The notes under the pieces are model-generated. The model was given only the letters and a program-made list of their open reading frames with translations, was not told the origin of the DNA and did no database searches. The position numbers and the translations under genes are program-made. Source: RYN-417 sp043743105 (GTDB lineage Bacteria; Patescibacteriota; Saccharimonadia; Saccharimonadales; JACDBH01). Taken from it: a stretch of DNA of 6,118 bases. How positions within the stretch are numbered: the stretch's first letter is position 1; each line of letters opens with the position of its first letter. Positions 1-5,838 of this stretch are shown here, piece by piece. The stretch is taken from positions 1 through 6,118 of the forward strand of contig JAYTXD010000008.1 of assembly GCA_043743105.1 (NCBI GenBank), in the 5' to 3' direction.

Positions 1-571
1 TATTTTTACTGTAAGCAGCTATTCGCTTACCACTCCTAAAATCATTAGTAACTATCGGATTTGGTACATAAGTTGCGTTAATGCCGTAAGCCTTGCGAGC
101 AAAGTGCACAGCAGGTTCCGAAACGGCAACAATTTTATCAAACCGCTTGAGGCTACGACCTAGCAATACACGAAGTGCCTGATTAGACAACCCATGCAGG
201 CGTGAGGCAGGCAATATATGAAATGTACCTACAATGGCAGTTTTAAGACTAGCCATACGGATCACTTGCTTTGCCAAAAATGGGCTATACGGAAGCATAA
301 TATGCAGGACGTCAAAATCTTCTTGGTTAAGCAACTCTCTTATGCGACGGCGGCTCACTGGTAGCGGCGTCCTAACTGTATTGCCATTAAAACGTAGGTT
401 CGCAAACCGTCCGAGCCCGTGCACATTTGGGATATCAGTACGCTCTGTATCAGCAACAAGATAATGAACTTTGTGTCCTTGCTCACCCAACCAATGGCCG
501 AGTGTTATAACTGCTTGCTGCACGCCATCGGGCTTATCGAGAGTATCGTCGAGAACAAGGCCGATTTTCAT
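1..571 (-). CDS. GT4-family glycosyltransferase, N-terminal part (3' end beyond window)
   Basis: The reading frame is open from an ATG at 571 to the window edge, giving 190 residues of a GT-B fold enzyme, essentially its N-terminal Rossmann domain. It starts MKIGLV, followed by a glycine loop with DGVQ at 15-18, which is the acceptor-side loop of GT4 enzymes. FDVLH is at 86-90, TFH at 116-118, AVSEPA at 149-154 and VPNPI at 169-173, the usual strand leading to the interdomain hinge. The donor-binding C-terminal half, with its R-K and EX7E motifs, would lie outside the window. It resembles the complete glycosyltransferase just upstream and is probably a diverged tandem paralogue. Its ATG shares one base with that gene's TAA stop, so translation is probably coupled; no strong Shine-Dalgarno is seen. 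Family assignment is firm. The sugar donor and acceptor are unknown; a lipid-linked acceptor is inferred from the PimA-like neighbour. Confidence 0.88.
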   Translation of the reverse strand, partial: MKIGLVLDDTLDKPDGVQQAVITLGHWLGEQGHKVHYLVADTERTDIPNVHGLGRFANLRFNGNTVRTPLPVSRRRIRELLNQEDFDVLHIMLPYSPFLAKQVIRMASLKTAIVGTFHILPASRLHGLSNQALRVLLGRSLKRFDKIVAVSEPAVHFARKAYGINATYVPNPIVTNDFRSGKRIAAYSKN

Positions 572-1692
572 TACTTAGTAGCCCTAACAGCCTGTCTATA
601 AACCATTTCGTACTGATCAATAACTGTTTTGAGGTCATATTGTTTAATTTCTTGATTGGCCCAGTCTAACCATAGCTTACGCATTGCATCATCACGCATT
701 AGTAGCTCAAGCCTGCGCGTAAATTCTTCGGTTTCCTTAACATTAACTAGAGATAGAAGTCCACGGTCCTTCATTACACAAGCATATCCTGGGTTATCGC
801 CAGCTACGGTTGGTACGTGAGCTGCCATTGCTTCTAGAAGCACAATGCCAAAACTTTCACCATATATTGCTGGTGAACAAAATAGACGCGCTTCATGTAA
901 TAACCGAAGTTTTGTTTCTTCATCAACGTTACCCAAAAAGGTCACGCGAGGTACATCATTGTCCGTAACCCATTGCTCAAGTTTTTCTCTATCGCCGCCA
1001 CCGCCAGCAATCGTAAGTGTTACTTCGCTATCACGTTCTGCAAGTTCCTTAAAGGCGTAAAGCAGATACTTTACTCCCTTACGCTTTTCCAGCCGGCCAA
1101 TATACAATATCTTGTGCGGATCACGAACGGCTCCGCTTGGAGCTTTGTTGTAATATGGTATGTCTACATAATTCGGAACAATAGTCACTGGCAACTCGGC
1201 CCACTCACGTATAAACCTTGCTGCCGAATCCGAAACAGCCGTCATTGCAGCTAGGTTCTTAAATATTTGACGAGCATAAGGGATGCGTAAAAGTTCGGTA
1301 ACCTTACCAACTGCTGTTTCTGGCACCGTTGCATGAAATGTAGCAACAATAGGGCAGTCGGCCCGGGCTGCAATCTGGGCGCCCAAAATAGGTATTTCGG
1401 GCTCGTGTACGTTAAGCAAGTCAAAATGTTCGGCATTAAGCATGTCTTCGAGTTCGCTGAGTTCCAAGGTCATCCCAAATTCGTTGGTCGTATTGAGGGG
1501 TGTATTCCACTTAGCAGACTGGCCAACAAAAATCATGCGCTCAGGGACTTCACCCTTATAGCTTCTAGGACGCGGCGTAATAATGCGTACGTCATGCCCA
1601 CGAGCAACGAGCTCTTTATCTAATTGCTGAACCAATTTTTGTACGGCGCCATGCCGAAAAAAATCATACGGACAAACAAGGCCGATCTTCAT
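571..1692 (-). CDS. PimA-like GT4 glycosyltransferase (GDP-mannose:lipid type), complete
   Basis: This 373-residue protein is the usual length for a retaining GT-B enzyme. Its N-terminus (MKIGLVCPYDF, then GAVQ at 15-18) closely follows mycobacterial PimA, which transfers mannose from GDP-mannose to phosphatidyl-myo-inositol on the cytoplasmic membrane face. Further matches are VHEPEIP at 95-101, ATFHAT with His120 at 117-122, AVSDSA at 152-157 and VPNYVD at 172-177. The donor-site GRLEKRKG at 199-206 holds Arg200 and Lys205, and ESFGIVLLE at 279-287 is the EX7E motif. The second glycine of the PimA GGV loop is alanine here (Ala16). The start is supported by AGGTG one base upstream and by alignment with PimA. 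The gene follows the hydrolase by 19 nt and overlaps the next glycosyltransferase by 1 nt, so the three are probably one operon. Mannose and phosphatidylinositol as substrates are inferred; another hexose or glycolipid acceptor is possible. Confidence 0.93.
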   Translation of the reverse strand: MKIGLVCPYDFFRHGAVQKLVQQLDKELVARGHDVRIITPRPRSYKGEVPERMIFVGQSAKWNTPLNTTNEFGMTLELSELEDMLNAEHFDLLNVHEPEIPILGAQIAARADCPIVATFHATVPETAVGKVTELLRIPYARQIFKNLAAMTAVSDSAARFIREWAELPVTIVPNYVDIPYYNKAPSGAVRDPHKILYIGRLEKRKGVKYLLYAFKELAERDSEVTLTIAGGGGDREKLEQWVTDNDVPRVTFLGNVDEETKLRLLHEARLFCSPAIYGESFGIVLLEAMAAHVPTVAGDNPGYACVMKDRGLLSLVNVKETEEFTRRLELLMRDDAMRKLWLDWANQEIKQYDLKTVIDQYEMVYRQAVRATK

Positions 1693-1693
1693 A

Positions 1694-1698
1694 CACCT
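1694..1698 (-). promoter_or_regulatory. Ribosome binding site of the complete glycosyltransferase
   Basis: AGGTG on the minus strand lies one base before the ATG at 1692. It matches the 3' part of the full anti-SD complement (AGGAGGTGA), so the very short spacing is normal for this register. It supports the ATG start and separate initiation inside the operon. Confidence 0.5.
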
Positions 1699-1711
1699 AT
1701 TCTAGCATGTC

Positions 1712-2659
1712 TTACGATTTCGCAAGCTTAGGCGTTGACTTAAGCAGTTGACAAATCTTCTTAGGGAAGAGCGTCGACGCTTCTTCTTTACCAGCAGTCA
1801 CATTAGGCATGTGAGACTTAATAGGCGCCTTAATAGGGCGATAATCAGTGAATATTTTATGCATATTTTCCTCGACCAAGATGTTGTTGAAGTAATTATC
1901 GCTTGCAACATATATGTGCCACACCGGTAAATTTACTTTTTTCTGCGTATTATCGAGGGTGAGCATCGTAAGCGTAGTAGTCATATACGTTCGTATTTCA
2001 TTGATACGCCATAAATGTATCTCGAAATCTGTAAGATCTTCTTTTCCTGCAGCGTCCAGATCGGCAAACTTATGTTTTGCATTATGAGTACGGCTATAAA
2101 ATGTTCGCAAGATAGACGGGTGCAAAATAACATTGTGAAAAAAAGCTCCTGGTAATTTGTGCTTAAAGAAAGAGGCGAGCCAGTAGTAAAACCTATAACG
2201 GTTTTTGGTGAACATAAGCTCATCTTTATTAGTAAAGCCTACGACACTAATCAGTAGGTCGACCTGGGATGCAATCTCGGGGTAGCGCTGTAACATACGT
2301 GTTACGACCGTAAATCCGTAAGAGATTGCCGATATACTAAAGTGTTTATTTTTATAACGGAGCTTAATAAATGAGGCGAGATAGTCGGCCATTGTATCTA
2401 TATCGGGCTTTTCATGAATCTTATAAAAGCTGTCCATGCCTCCAAAGCCAGGAAGGTCAGGTAATGTCACGCCAGCATAATCATTAATAACCTGCGCGAG
2501 GCTATAAAAACGCTCCAGCGAAGCGTGGTGCCCATAAATAAGCAGTATCTCTCGCTTTTTACCTTTTGGCGGAGGCATCTTAAGCATGCGGCCACGAAGC
2601 CCATTCATATTAAGCGGCACTACATACCCAGTAGGTATCTTAATTCTTGATTTATTCAT
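1712..2659 (-). CDS. Alpha/beta hydrolase-fold protein
   Basis: This 315-residue protein has the layout of a single-domain alpha/beta hydrolase. After strand ILLIYG (38-43), GHHAS (43-47) takes the oxyanion-hole position. LPDLPGFG (66-73) is the typical strand and loop after the first helix. AISYG (111-115) is the nucleophile elbow with Ser113, although the first glycine of GxSxG is alanine. VWHIYVASDNYF (246-257) supplies a likely acid, Asp254, and KSHMPN (281-286) the likely base, His283. The segment from about 145 to 220 is a helical, basic and aromatic cap that could touch lipid. There is no signal peptide, so it is probably cytoplasmic. The start is fixed by an in-frame TAA six bases upstream; no Shine-Dalgarno is seen. 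It leads the operon with two glycosyltransferases, which suggests a lipid or ester substrate, but the substrate cannot be read from sequence. Confidence 0.82.
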   Translation of the reverse strand: MNKSRIKIPTGYVVPLNMNGLRGRMLKMPPPKGKKREILLIYGHHASLERFYSLAQVINDYAGVTLPDLPGFGGMDSFYKIHEKPDIDTMADYLASFIKLRYKNKHFSISAISYGFTVVTRMLQRYPEIASQVDLLISVVGFTNKDELMFTKNRYRFYYWLASFFKHKLPGAFFHNVILHPSILRTFYSRTHNAKHKFADLDAAGKEDLTDFEIHLWRINEIRTYMTTTLTMLTLDNTQKKVNLPVWHIYVASDNYFNNILVEENMHKIFTDYRPIKAPIKSHMPNVTAGKEEASTLFPKKICQLLKSTPKLAKS

Positions 2660-2670
2660 ACGTTAGTAAA

Positions 2671-2699
2671 ACTATACAAGAAAATTTGATTAGAGAACA
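2671..2699 (-). promoter_or_regulatory. Candidate promoter of the hydrolase-glycosyltransferase operon
   Basis: On the minus strand TATAGT (2676 to 2671) is a good -10 hexamer. The element 17 bp upstream, TGTTCT (2699 to 2694), is a poor -35. Transcription would start only a few bases before the ATG at 2659, giving a nearly leaderless mRNA. This agrees with the lack of a Shine-Dalgarno there. The weak -35 overlaps an inverted repeat, which could mean control by a bound protein. Confidence 0.4.
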
Positions 2700-2708
2700 G
2701 ACCGTTCT
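2694..2708. repeat. Inverted repeat AGAAC-N5-GTTCT, possible operator
   Basis: Two perfect 5-bp arms (2694-2698 and 2704-2708) flank a 5-bp spacer. The repeat covers the expected -35 position of the minus-strand promoter and lies 20 bp upstream of the plus-strand -35. A dimeric regulator could bind here. The arms are short, and chance occurrence in AT-rich spacer DNA is a real possibility. It resembles a LexA box, but the spacer is five rather than four bases. Confidence 0.3.
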
Positions 2709-2728
2709 TTTTTGCAAACTACTCAAGC

Positions 2729-2757
2729 TTGATTTTTGCAATTACTCATGCTATAGT
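2729..2757 (+). promoter_or_regulatory. Candidate extended -10 promoter of the helicase gene
   Basis: TTGATT (2729-2734, four of six matches to TTGACA) is followed after exactly 17 bp by TATAGT (2752-2757). TG at 2749-2750, one base before the hexamer, gives an extended -10. This is the best promoter in the window. A start near 2764 would leave a leader of about 118 nt before the helicase ATG, long for such a compact genome. Confidence 0.6.
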
Positions 2758-2810
2758 TTATTCATATTGTTCGACTAATGAATCCGGGTAGTTTTGTATA
2801 GATACGTTTT

Positions 2811-2847
2811 AGTACCGTGGCTTCATTTGTAAAAACAATGAAGTACT
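2811..2847 (+). promoter_or_regulatory. Hairpin in the helicase 5' leader
   Basis: CTTCATT (2821-2827) pairs with AATGAAG (2837-2843). If T2828 is bulged, G2829-T2830 also pair with A2835-C2836, giving nine pairs closed by an AAAA loop. AGTA (2811-2814) can add pairs with TACT (2844-2847) across an asymmetric six-base bulge. No U-tract follows, so it does not look like a terminator or attenuator. It lies between the candidate promoter and the ribosome binding site and could affect mRNA stability or translation. Confidence 0.42.
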
Positions 2848-2867
2848 AATACTAACTACAAAACAAG

Positions 2868-2872
2868 AAGGA
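2868..2872 (+). promoter_or_regulatory. Ribosome binding site of the helicase gene
   Basis: AAGGA lies nine bases before the ATG at 2882 and sets that start. It sits partly inside a small potential stem: AAGAA (2865-2869) can pair with TTCTT (2873-2877) around a GGA loop. The stem is mostly A-U, so any masking would be weak and likely temperature-sensitive. Confidence 0.65.
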
Positions 2873-2881
2873 TTCTTTTTT

Positions 2882-4084
2882 ATGTACACACCATCTAATG
2901 ACCGCCGTCCAACACGTGGGCGAAGCTTCGGCGGCCAAAGCAGCTCTAACCGTCGTAGTGGCGGTGCTAAAAATCATAAGCAAAACATAAACCCAAGCCG
3001 TTTTATTAAGCCTGCGACAAGTTTTGTTGCAGAAATATACACATCCGAAAACAGCTTTGAAGATTTTGCAATGCACCCGCTCCTCAAAAAAAACATTGCG
3101 GTCAAAGGCTATGTAACACCATCACCAATCCAAGACAAAGCGATTCCACATGGCTTACTTGGCAAAGACGTCCTTGGTATAGCCAATACTGGTACTGGTA
3201 AAACTGCCGCGTTTGCATTACCTGTTCTTCACAAAATTCTCGAGCAACCAGGAAGCCGAGTTTTAATCATCGCACCTACTCGTGAACTTGCCGAACAAAT
3301 CGAAGACGAATGTCGTTCGTTTGCTAAGGGCAGTGGGCTTTTTGGCGTACTGCTTATTGGTGGTGCAAGTATGACAAACCAGTTGCGTGACCTCAAAAAA
3401 CGCCCAGAAATTGTAATTGGTACTCCAGGACGCATTAAGGATCACGTTGAACGCGGTACGTTAAGTCTATCTACTTTCAACCTCGTAGTATTAGATGAAG
3501 TTGACCGTATGGTCGATATGGGCTTTATTGCCGATATACGCTACTTGCTTGGTGCAATCCCTGAAGAACGCCAGTCGCTCTTTTTCTCAGCTACAATTGA
3601 ACCTAAGATTGCTCAGCTTATCAATACATTCCTTCGTGATCCTATTACTATTTCTGTTCGTACGAGTGAAACAAGCGATAACGTTGAACAAGATGTTGTG
3701 TATTATAGTGGTCGTGACGATCGTATCGACAAACTGCATGATGTACTTACTAGTGCTAAGAACGGCAAAGTACTTATCTTTGACGAAACAAAGTTTGGCG
3801 TAGAACGCCTTGGCAACGAGCTCGTGCAGCGCGGTTTTAAGGCAGATGCATTGCACGGTGGCAAATCACAAAGCCAGCGCCAACGAGCATTAAAGCGCTT
3901 CCGTACTAATGACATCAATGTCCTTGTAGCAACAGACGTTGCTGCTCGTGGTATCGATGTTGCTGACATCACACACGTCATTAACTATGCTACGCCAAAT
4001 ACCTACGAAGATTACGTACACCGTATTGGTCGTGCTGGTCGTGCCGGTCGCACGGGCACTGCGCTTACATTTATCAGTAGGTAA
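2882..4084 (+). CDS. DEAD-box ATP-dependent RNA helicase
   Basis: This 400-residue protein contains both RecA-like domains and every classical superfamily 2 motif. These are F59 and SPIQ with Gln84 (Q motif), ANTGTGKT at 101-108 (I), PTRELAEQ at 132-139 (Ia), GG at 160-161, TPGR at 181-184 (Ib), DEVD at 205-208 (II), SAT at 236-238 (III), VLIF at 297-300 (IV), ATDVAARGID at 350-359 (V) and HRIGRAGR at 380-387 (VI). It should unwind short RNA duplexes with ATP in the cytoplasm, in ribosome assembly or mRNA turnover. Residues 1-45 are rich in Arg, Gly, Ser and Asn and probably disordered and RNA-binding; in RhlE-type helicases such a tail is usually C-terminal. The protein ends ten residues after motif VI, with no C-terminal extension. 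Motif II carries Val where most relatives have Ala. It has its own promoter and Shine-Dalgarno, and runs divergent from the hydrolase operon. RhlE/CshA-like subfamily is likely; the exact orthologue is uncertain. Confidence 0.96.
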   Translation: MYTPSNDRRPTRGRSFGGQSSSNRRSGGAKNHKQNINPSRFIKPATSFVAEIYTSENSFEDFAMHPLLKKNIAVKGYVTPSPIQDKAIPHGLLGKDVLGIANTGTGKTAAFALPVLHKILEQPGSRVLIIAPTRELAEQIEDECRSFAKGSGLFGVLLIGGASMTNQLRDLKKRPEIVIGTPGRIKDHVERGTLSLSTFNLVVLDEVDRMVDMGFIADIRYLLGAIPEERQSLFFSATIEPKIAQLINTFLRDPITISVRTSETSDNVEQDVVYYSGRDDRIDKLHDVLTSAKNGKVLIFDETKFGVERLGNELVQRGFKADALHGGKSQSQRQRALKRFRTNDINVLVATDVAARGIDVADITHVINYATPNTYEDYVHRIGRAGRAGRTGTALTFISR

Positions 4085-4086
4085 TT

Positions 4087-5787
4087 CTATTCGCTAGGGT
4101 TTGACGAGGTGTACGTTAAAACCTTGTCGATTGCCTGCGCAAGAGCAGGGAGGTCAAGCCAGTCTCCATCCCAGGCTAGATACGTATCATGCCACTCTGG
4201 TTCAAACTTATTTTTGAACTGTCGCAAACCTCGTGCTGAAAAATATGCGTTAAATAATGTAGTCGTAAGATTGAGTACAGCCTTTTTTCTCACGGCTTCT
4301 TCGTTTTGAGCAAGCGGCACAAAACCAAGATCAAACGTCTTAAAACGGCCTTCAGCATACATACCGAGAAGTGTCTCACTTAACAGATAGGTTACGGCAC
4401 CGTCATACCCAGGTGATGAGCGCATAAGATCTATCGTAGCCTGCGTATTATGATGATAGGAGGGTAATTGGTTTGCAAAAGCTATAATAACGCCATCTTC
4501 ATTACGTAACACGTGTACCGTGCAAGTTGTGAGGAATGTTTCGTCAAAATATCCCAATGCAAATGTGCGCTCGCTATGTTTATTGTCCCCCAACCAGGCT
4601 GTAGATATGGATTTGAGTTGACCGCGATCAGTGTCGTTAAATGGAGCTGTCAAAACGTCATAGCGCAGTCCCAGCTTACTATTTTTATTGCGTACCCAGC
4701 GCCACCACTTGTTACGTACCGTATTAGTAGCAAACTCATCGATTGTCACCACTGCACTGGCACCAATTTTAAGTGTCTTAAGATCATTTACTTCGGCTGA
4801 TTTTTTGTCAGCGAATAACCACGCGAGCTTCCAACCGTGCGCACGACAATGGTCACGAAATGCTGTAGCTGCGCGACTTTTTGCATGCGCTCCTCCAACC
4901 GGTGCCTCAAGCCCTATCACAAAACCTTTGTGCTGTTTATAGGCAATGCCTGCGGTATCACTCGTGTTAAACCAGTATCGTTTATCATGAGGCCATAGCT
5001 TAAAACTATCCTCGCTTGTACTGCCATGCTCGTCTAAAAGTGCTAACATCCTCTCTCGTTCTGCTTCTTCAGCATGCTGGCGACTATATAAAGAAGGTGA
5101 GAATAGCCCGGCCAGAATCCAAGCATACATAGCAAAACCTGCAGCTGTTAAGACCTGGCCAAACAGCCGCGCAGTAAGTGGATCTTTAGGGTTGGTGCTT
5201 ATTTCGAGCAGGGTAGCACGCATTACCACGCGACCAGCATTAAAGGTACTTTGTTCCCATATTTCTGGCTGCCCGAGCCGAGATAATGCACCAAGAAGCG
5301 TAATGACTACAACGGATACTACGAGAGCGATTACAACTGCTCTTAAGCGTCCCATAAAACGCCTGGGGCTGCTATGGCGTACGAAGTAATCCTTACTTAA
5401 AATTATAATCAGTAAAAGTAACGAATAGATTATAAGCGGCATAAACCTACGTTCAAACAAACTAAACTTTATTACTTGCAATATCATAAGTCCCAAAGTG
5501 AGCCTGTAAGCGATACGTTCTCCTTGATATATCTGCCGAGCTAAGTACAAAAACGCAAATCCCGTAACTATGCCGTGCTGTAATAACCAGGCATTGGCTG
5601 AGCCGTACCATGCATTAAAAACAAGTCCATCACGAGCAAAACGGGTACTTCCTAATATTGAAAGTAGCCCAGATAAACCTACAAGAACTGCCAGTCCACG
5701 TCTAACAAACCCAACTCGAGATCGTTTTGTCCCGATAAACGTAGCCAGGATTGATTTTTTATATTTTTTACTTTTGTCTAATGACAT
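4087..5787 (-). CDS. MprF-like membrane protein: six-helix domain plus aminoacyl-phosphatidylglycerol synthase (DUF2156) domain
   Basis: This 566-residue protein begins with a lysine- and arginine-rich segment and then about six membrane helices (roughly 28-47, 68-86, 92-110, 114-132, 146-167 and 208-230). An even number of helices places the C-terminal domain (about 235-566) in the cytoplasm. That domain matches the synthase part of MprF, which transfers lysine or alanine from aminoacyl-tRNA to phosphatidylglycerol and makes the membrane less anionic. Visible hallmarks are WLGDNKHSERTFALGYFDE (398-416), IIAFANQLPSY (434-444), IDLMR (452-456), FDLGFVPLA (485-493) and GLRQFKNKFEPEW (520-532). 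MprF is usually about 850 residues with 14 helices; the first eight, forming the flippase, are absent. The stop lies 2 nt from the convergent helicase stop, and the gene starts 51 nt after the upstream fragment on the same strand. No clear Shine-Dalgarno is seen. Amino acid and lipid specificity are inferred from the family only. Confidence 0.88.
   Translation of the reverse strand: MSLDKSKKYKKSILATFIGTKRSRVGFVRRGLAVLVGLSGLLSILGSTRFARDGLVFNAWYGSANAWLLQHGIVTGFAFLYLARQIYQGERIAYRLTLGLMILQVIKFSLFERRFMPLIIYSLLLLIIILSKDYFVRHSSPRRFMGRLRAVVIALVVSVVVITLLGALSRLGQPEIWEQSTFNAGRVVMRATLLEISTNPKDPLTARLFGQVLTAAGFAMYAWILAGLFSPSLYSRQHAEEAERERMLALLDEHGSTSEDSFKLWPHDKRYWFNTSDTAGIAYKQHKGFVIGLEAPVGGAHAKSRAATAFRDHCRAHGWKLAWLFADKKSAEVNDLKTLKIGASAVVTIDEFATNTVRNKWWRWVRNKNSKLGLRYDVLTAPFNDTDRGQLKSISTAWLGDNKHSERTFALGYFDETFLTTCTVHVLRNEDGVIIAFANQLPSYHHNTQATIDLMRSSPGYDGAVTYLLSETLLGMYAEGRFKTFDLGFVPLAQNEEAVRKKAVLNLTTTLFNAYFSARGLRQFKNKFEPEWHDTYLAWDGDWLDLPALAQAIDKVLTYTSSNPSE
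4101..4130 (+). terminator. Possible 3' hairpin of the helicase mRNA, without U-tract
   Basis: In plus-strand RNA, 4101-4110 pairs with 4121-4130 over ten positions (eight Watson-Crick, two G-U) around a 10-nt loop, 16 nt after the helicase stop. In minus-strand RNA both G-U pairs become C-A mismatches, so the stem favours the helicase transcript. There is no U run after it, so intrinsic termination is doubtful; a 3' stability element is as likely. It lies inside the coding sequence of the convergent gene. Confidence 0.3.
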
Positions 5788-5838
5788 TACTACATATAGT
5801 ATCAGTTTTACTGTTCTAAACCGATTGGCAGTTAATGT

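Noticed and set aside
234..464. Plus-strand open frames opposite the glycosyltransferase and hydrolase genes
   Set aside because: They have no recognisable domain, no convincing ribosome binding site, and lie opposite strongly supported minus-strand genes.
2694..2708. LexA/SOS box, GAAC-N5-GTTC
   Set aside because: The Gram-positive LexA box has a four-base spacer (GAAC-N4-GTTC). Here the spacer is five bases, which changes the helical register. It is kept only as a generic inverted repeat.
4085..4309. Open frame continuing the helicase frame after its TAA, as a truncated or read-through C-terminus
   Set aside because: The downstream translation has no resemblance to a helicase C-terminus and lies antisense to well-supported MprF-family coding sequence; it is a shadow frame.
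5803..5813. CAGT-TTT-ACTG inverted repeat before the MprF-like gene as terminator or operator
   Set aside because: The arms are only 4 bp and there is no following T-tract in the relevant direction; chance is the simpler explanation.
5811..5817. Shared 7-mer between the spacer before the MprF-like gene and the hydrolase promoter, as a common regulator site
   Set aside because: CTGTTCT on the plus strand here matches CTGTTCT on the minus strand at 2694-2700, so relative to the genes the orientation is opposite. Seven bases in AT-rich spacer is too little to call a shared operator.
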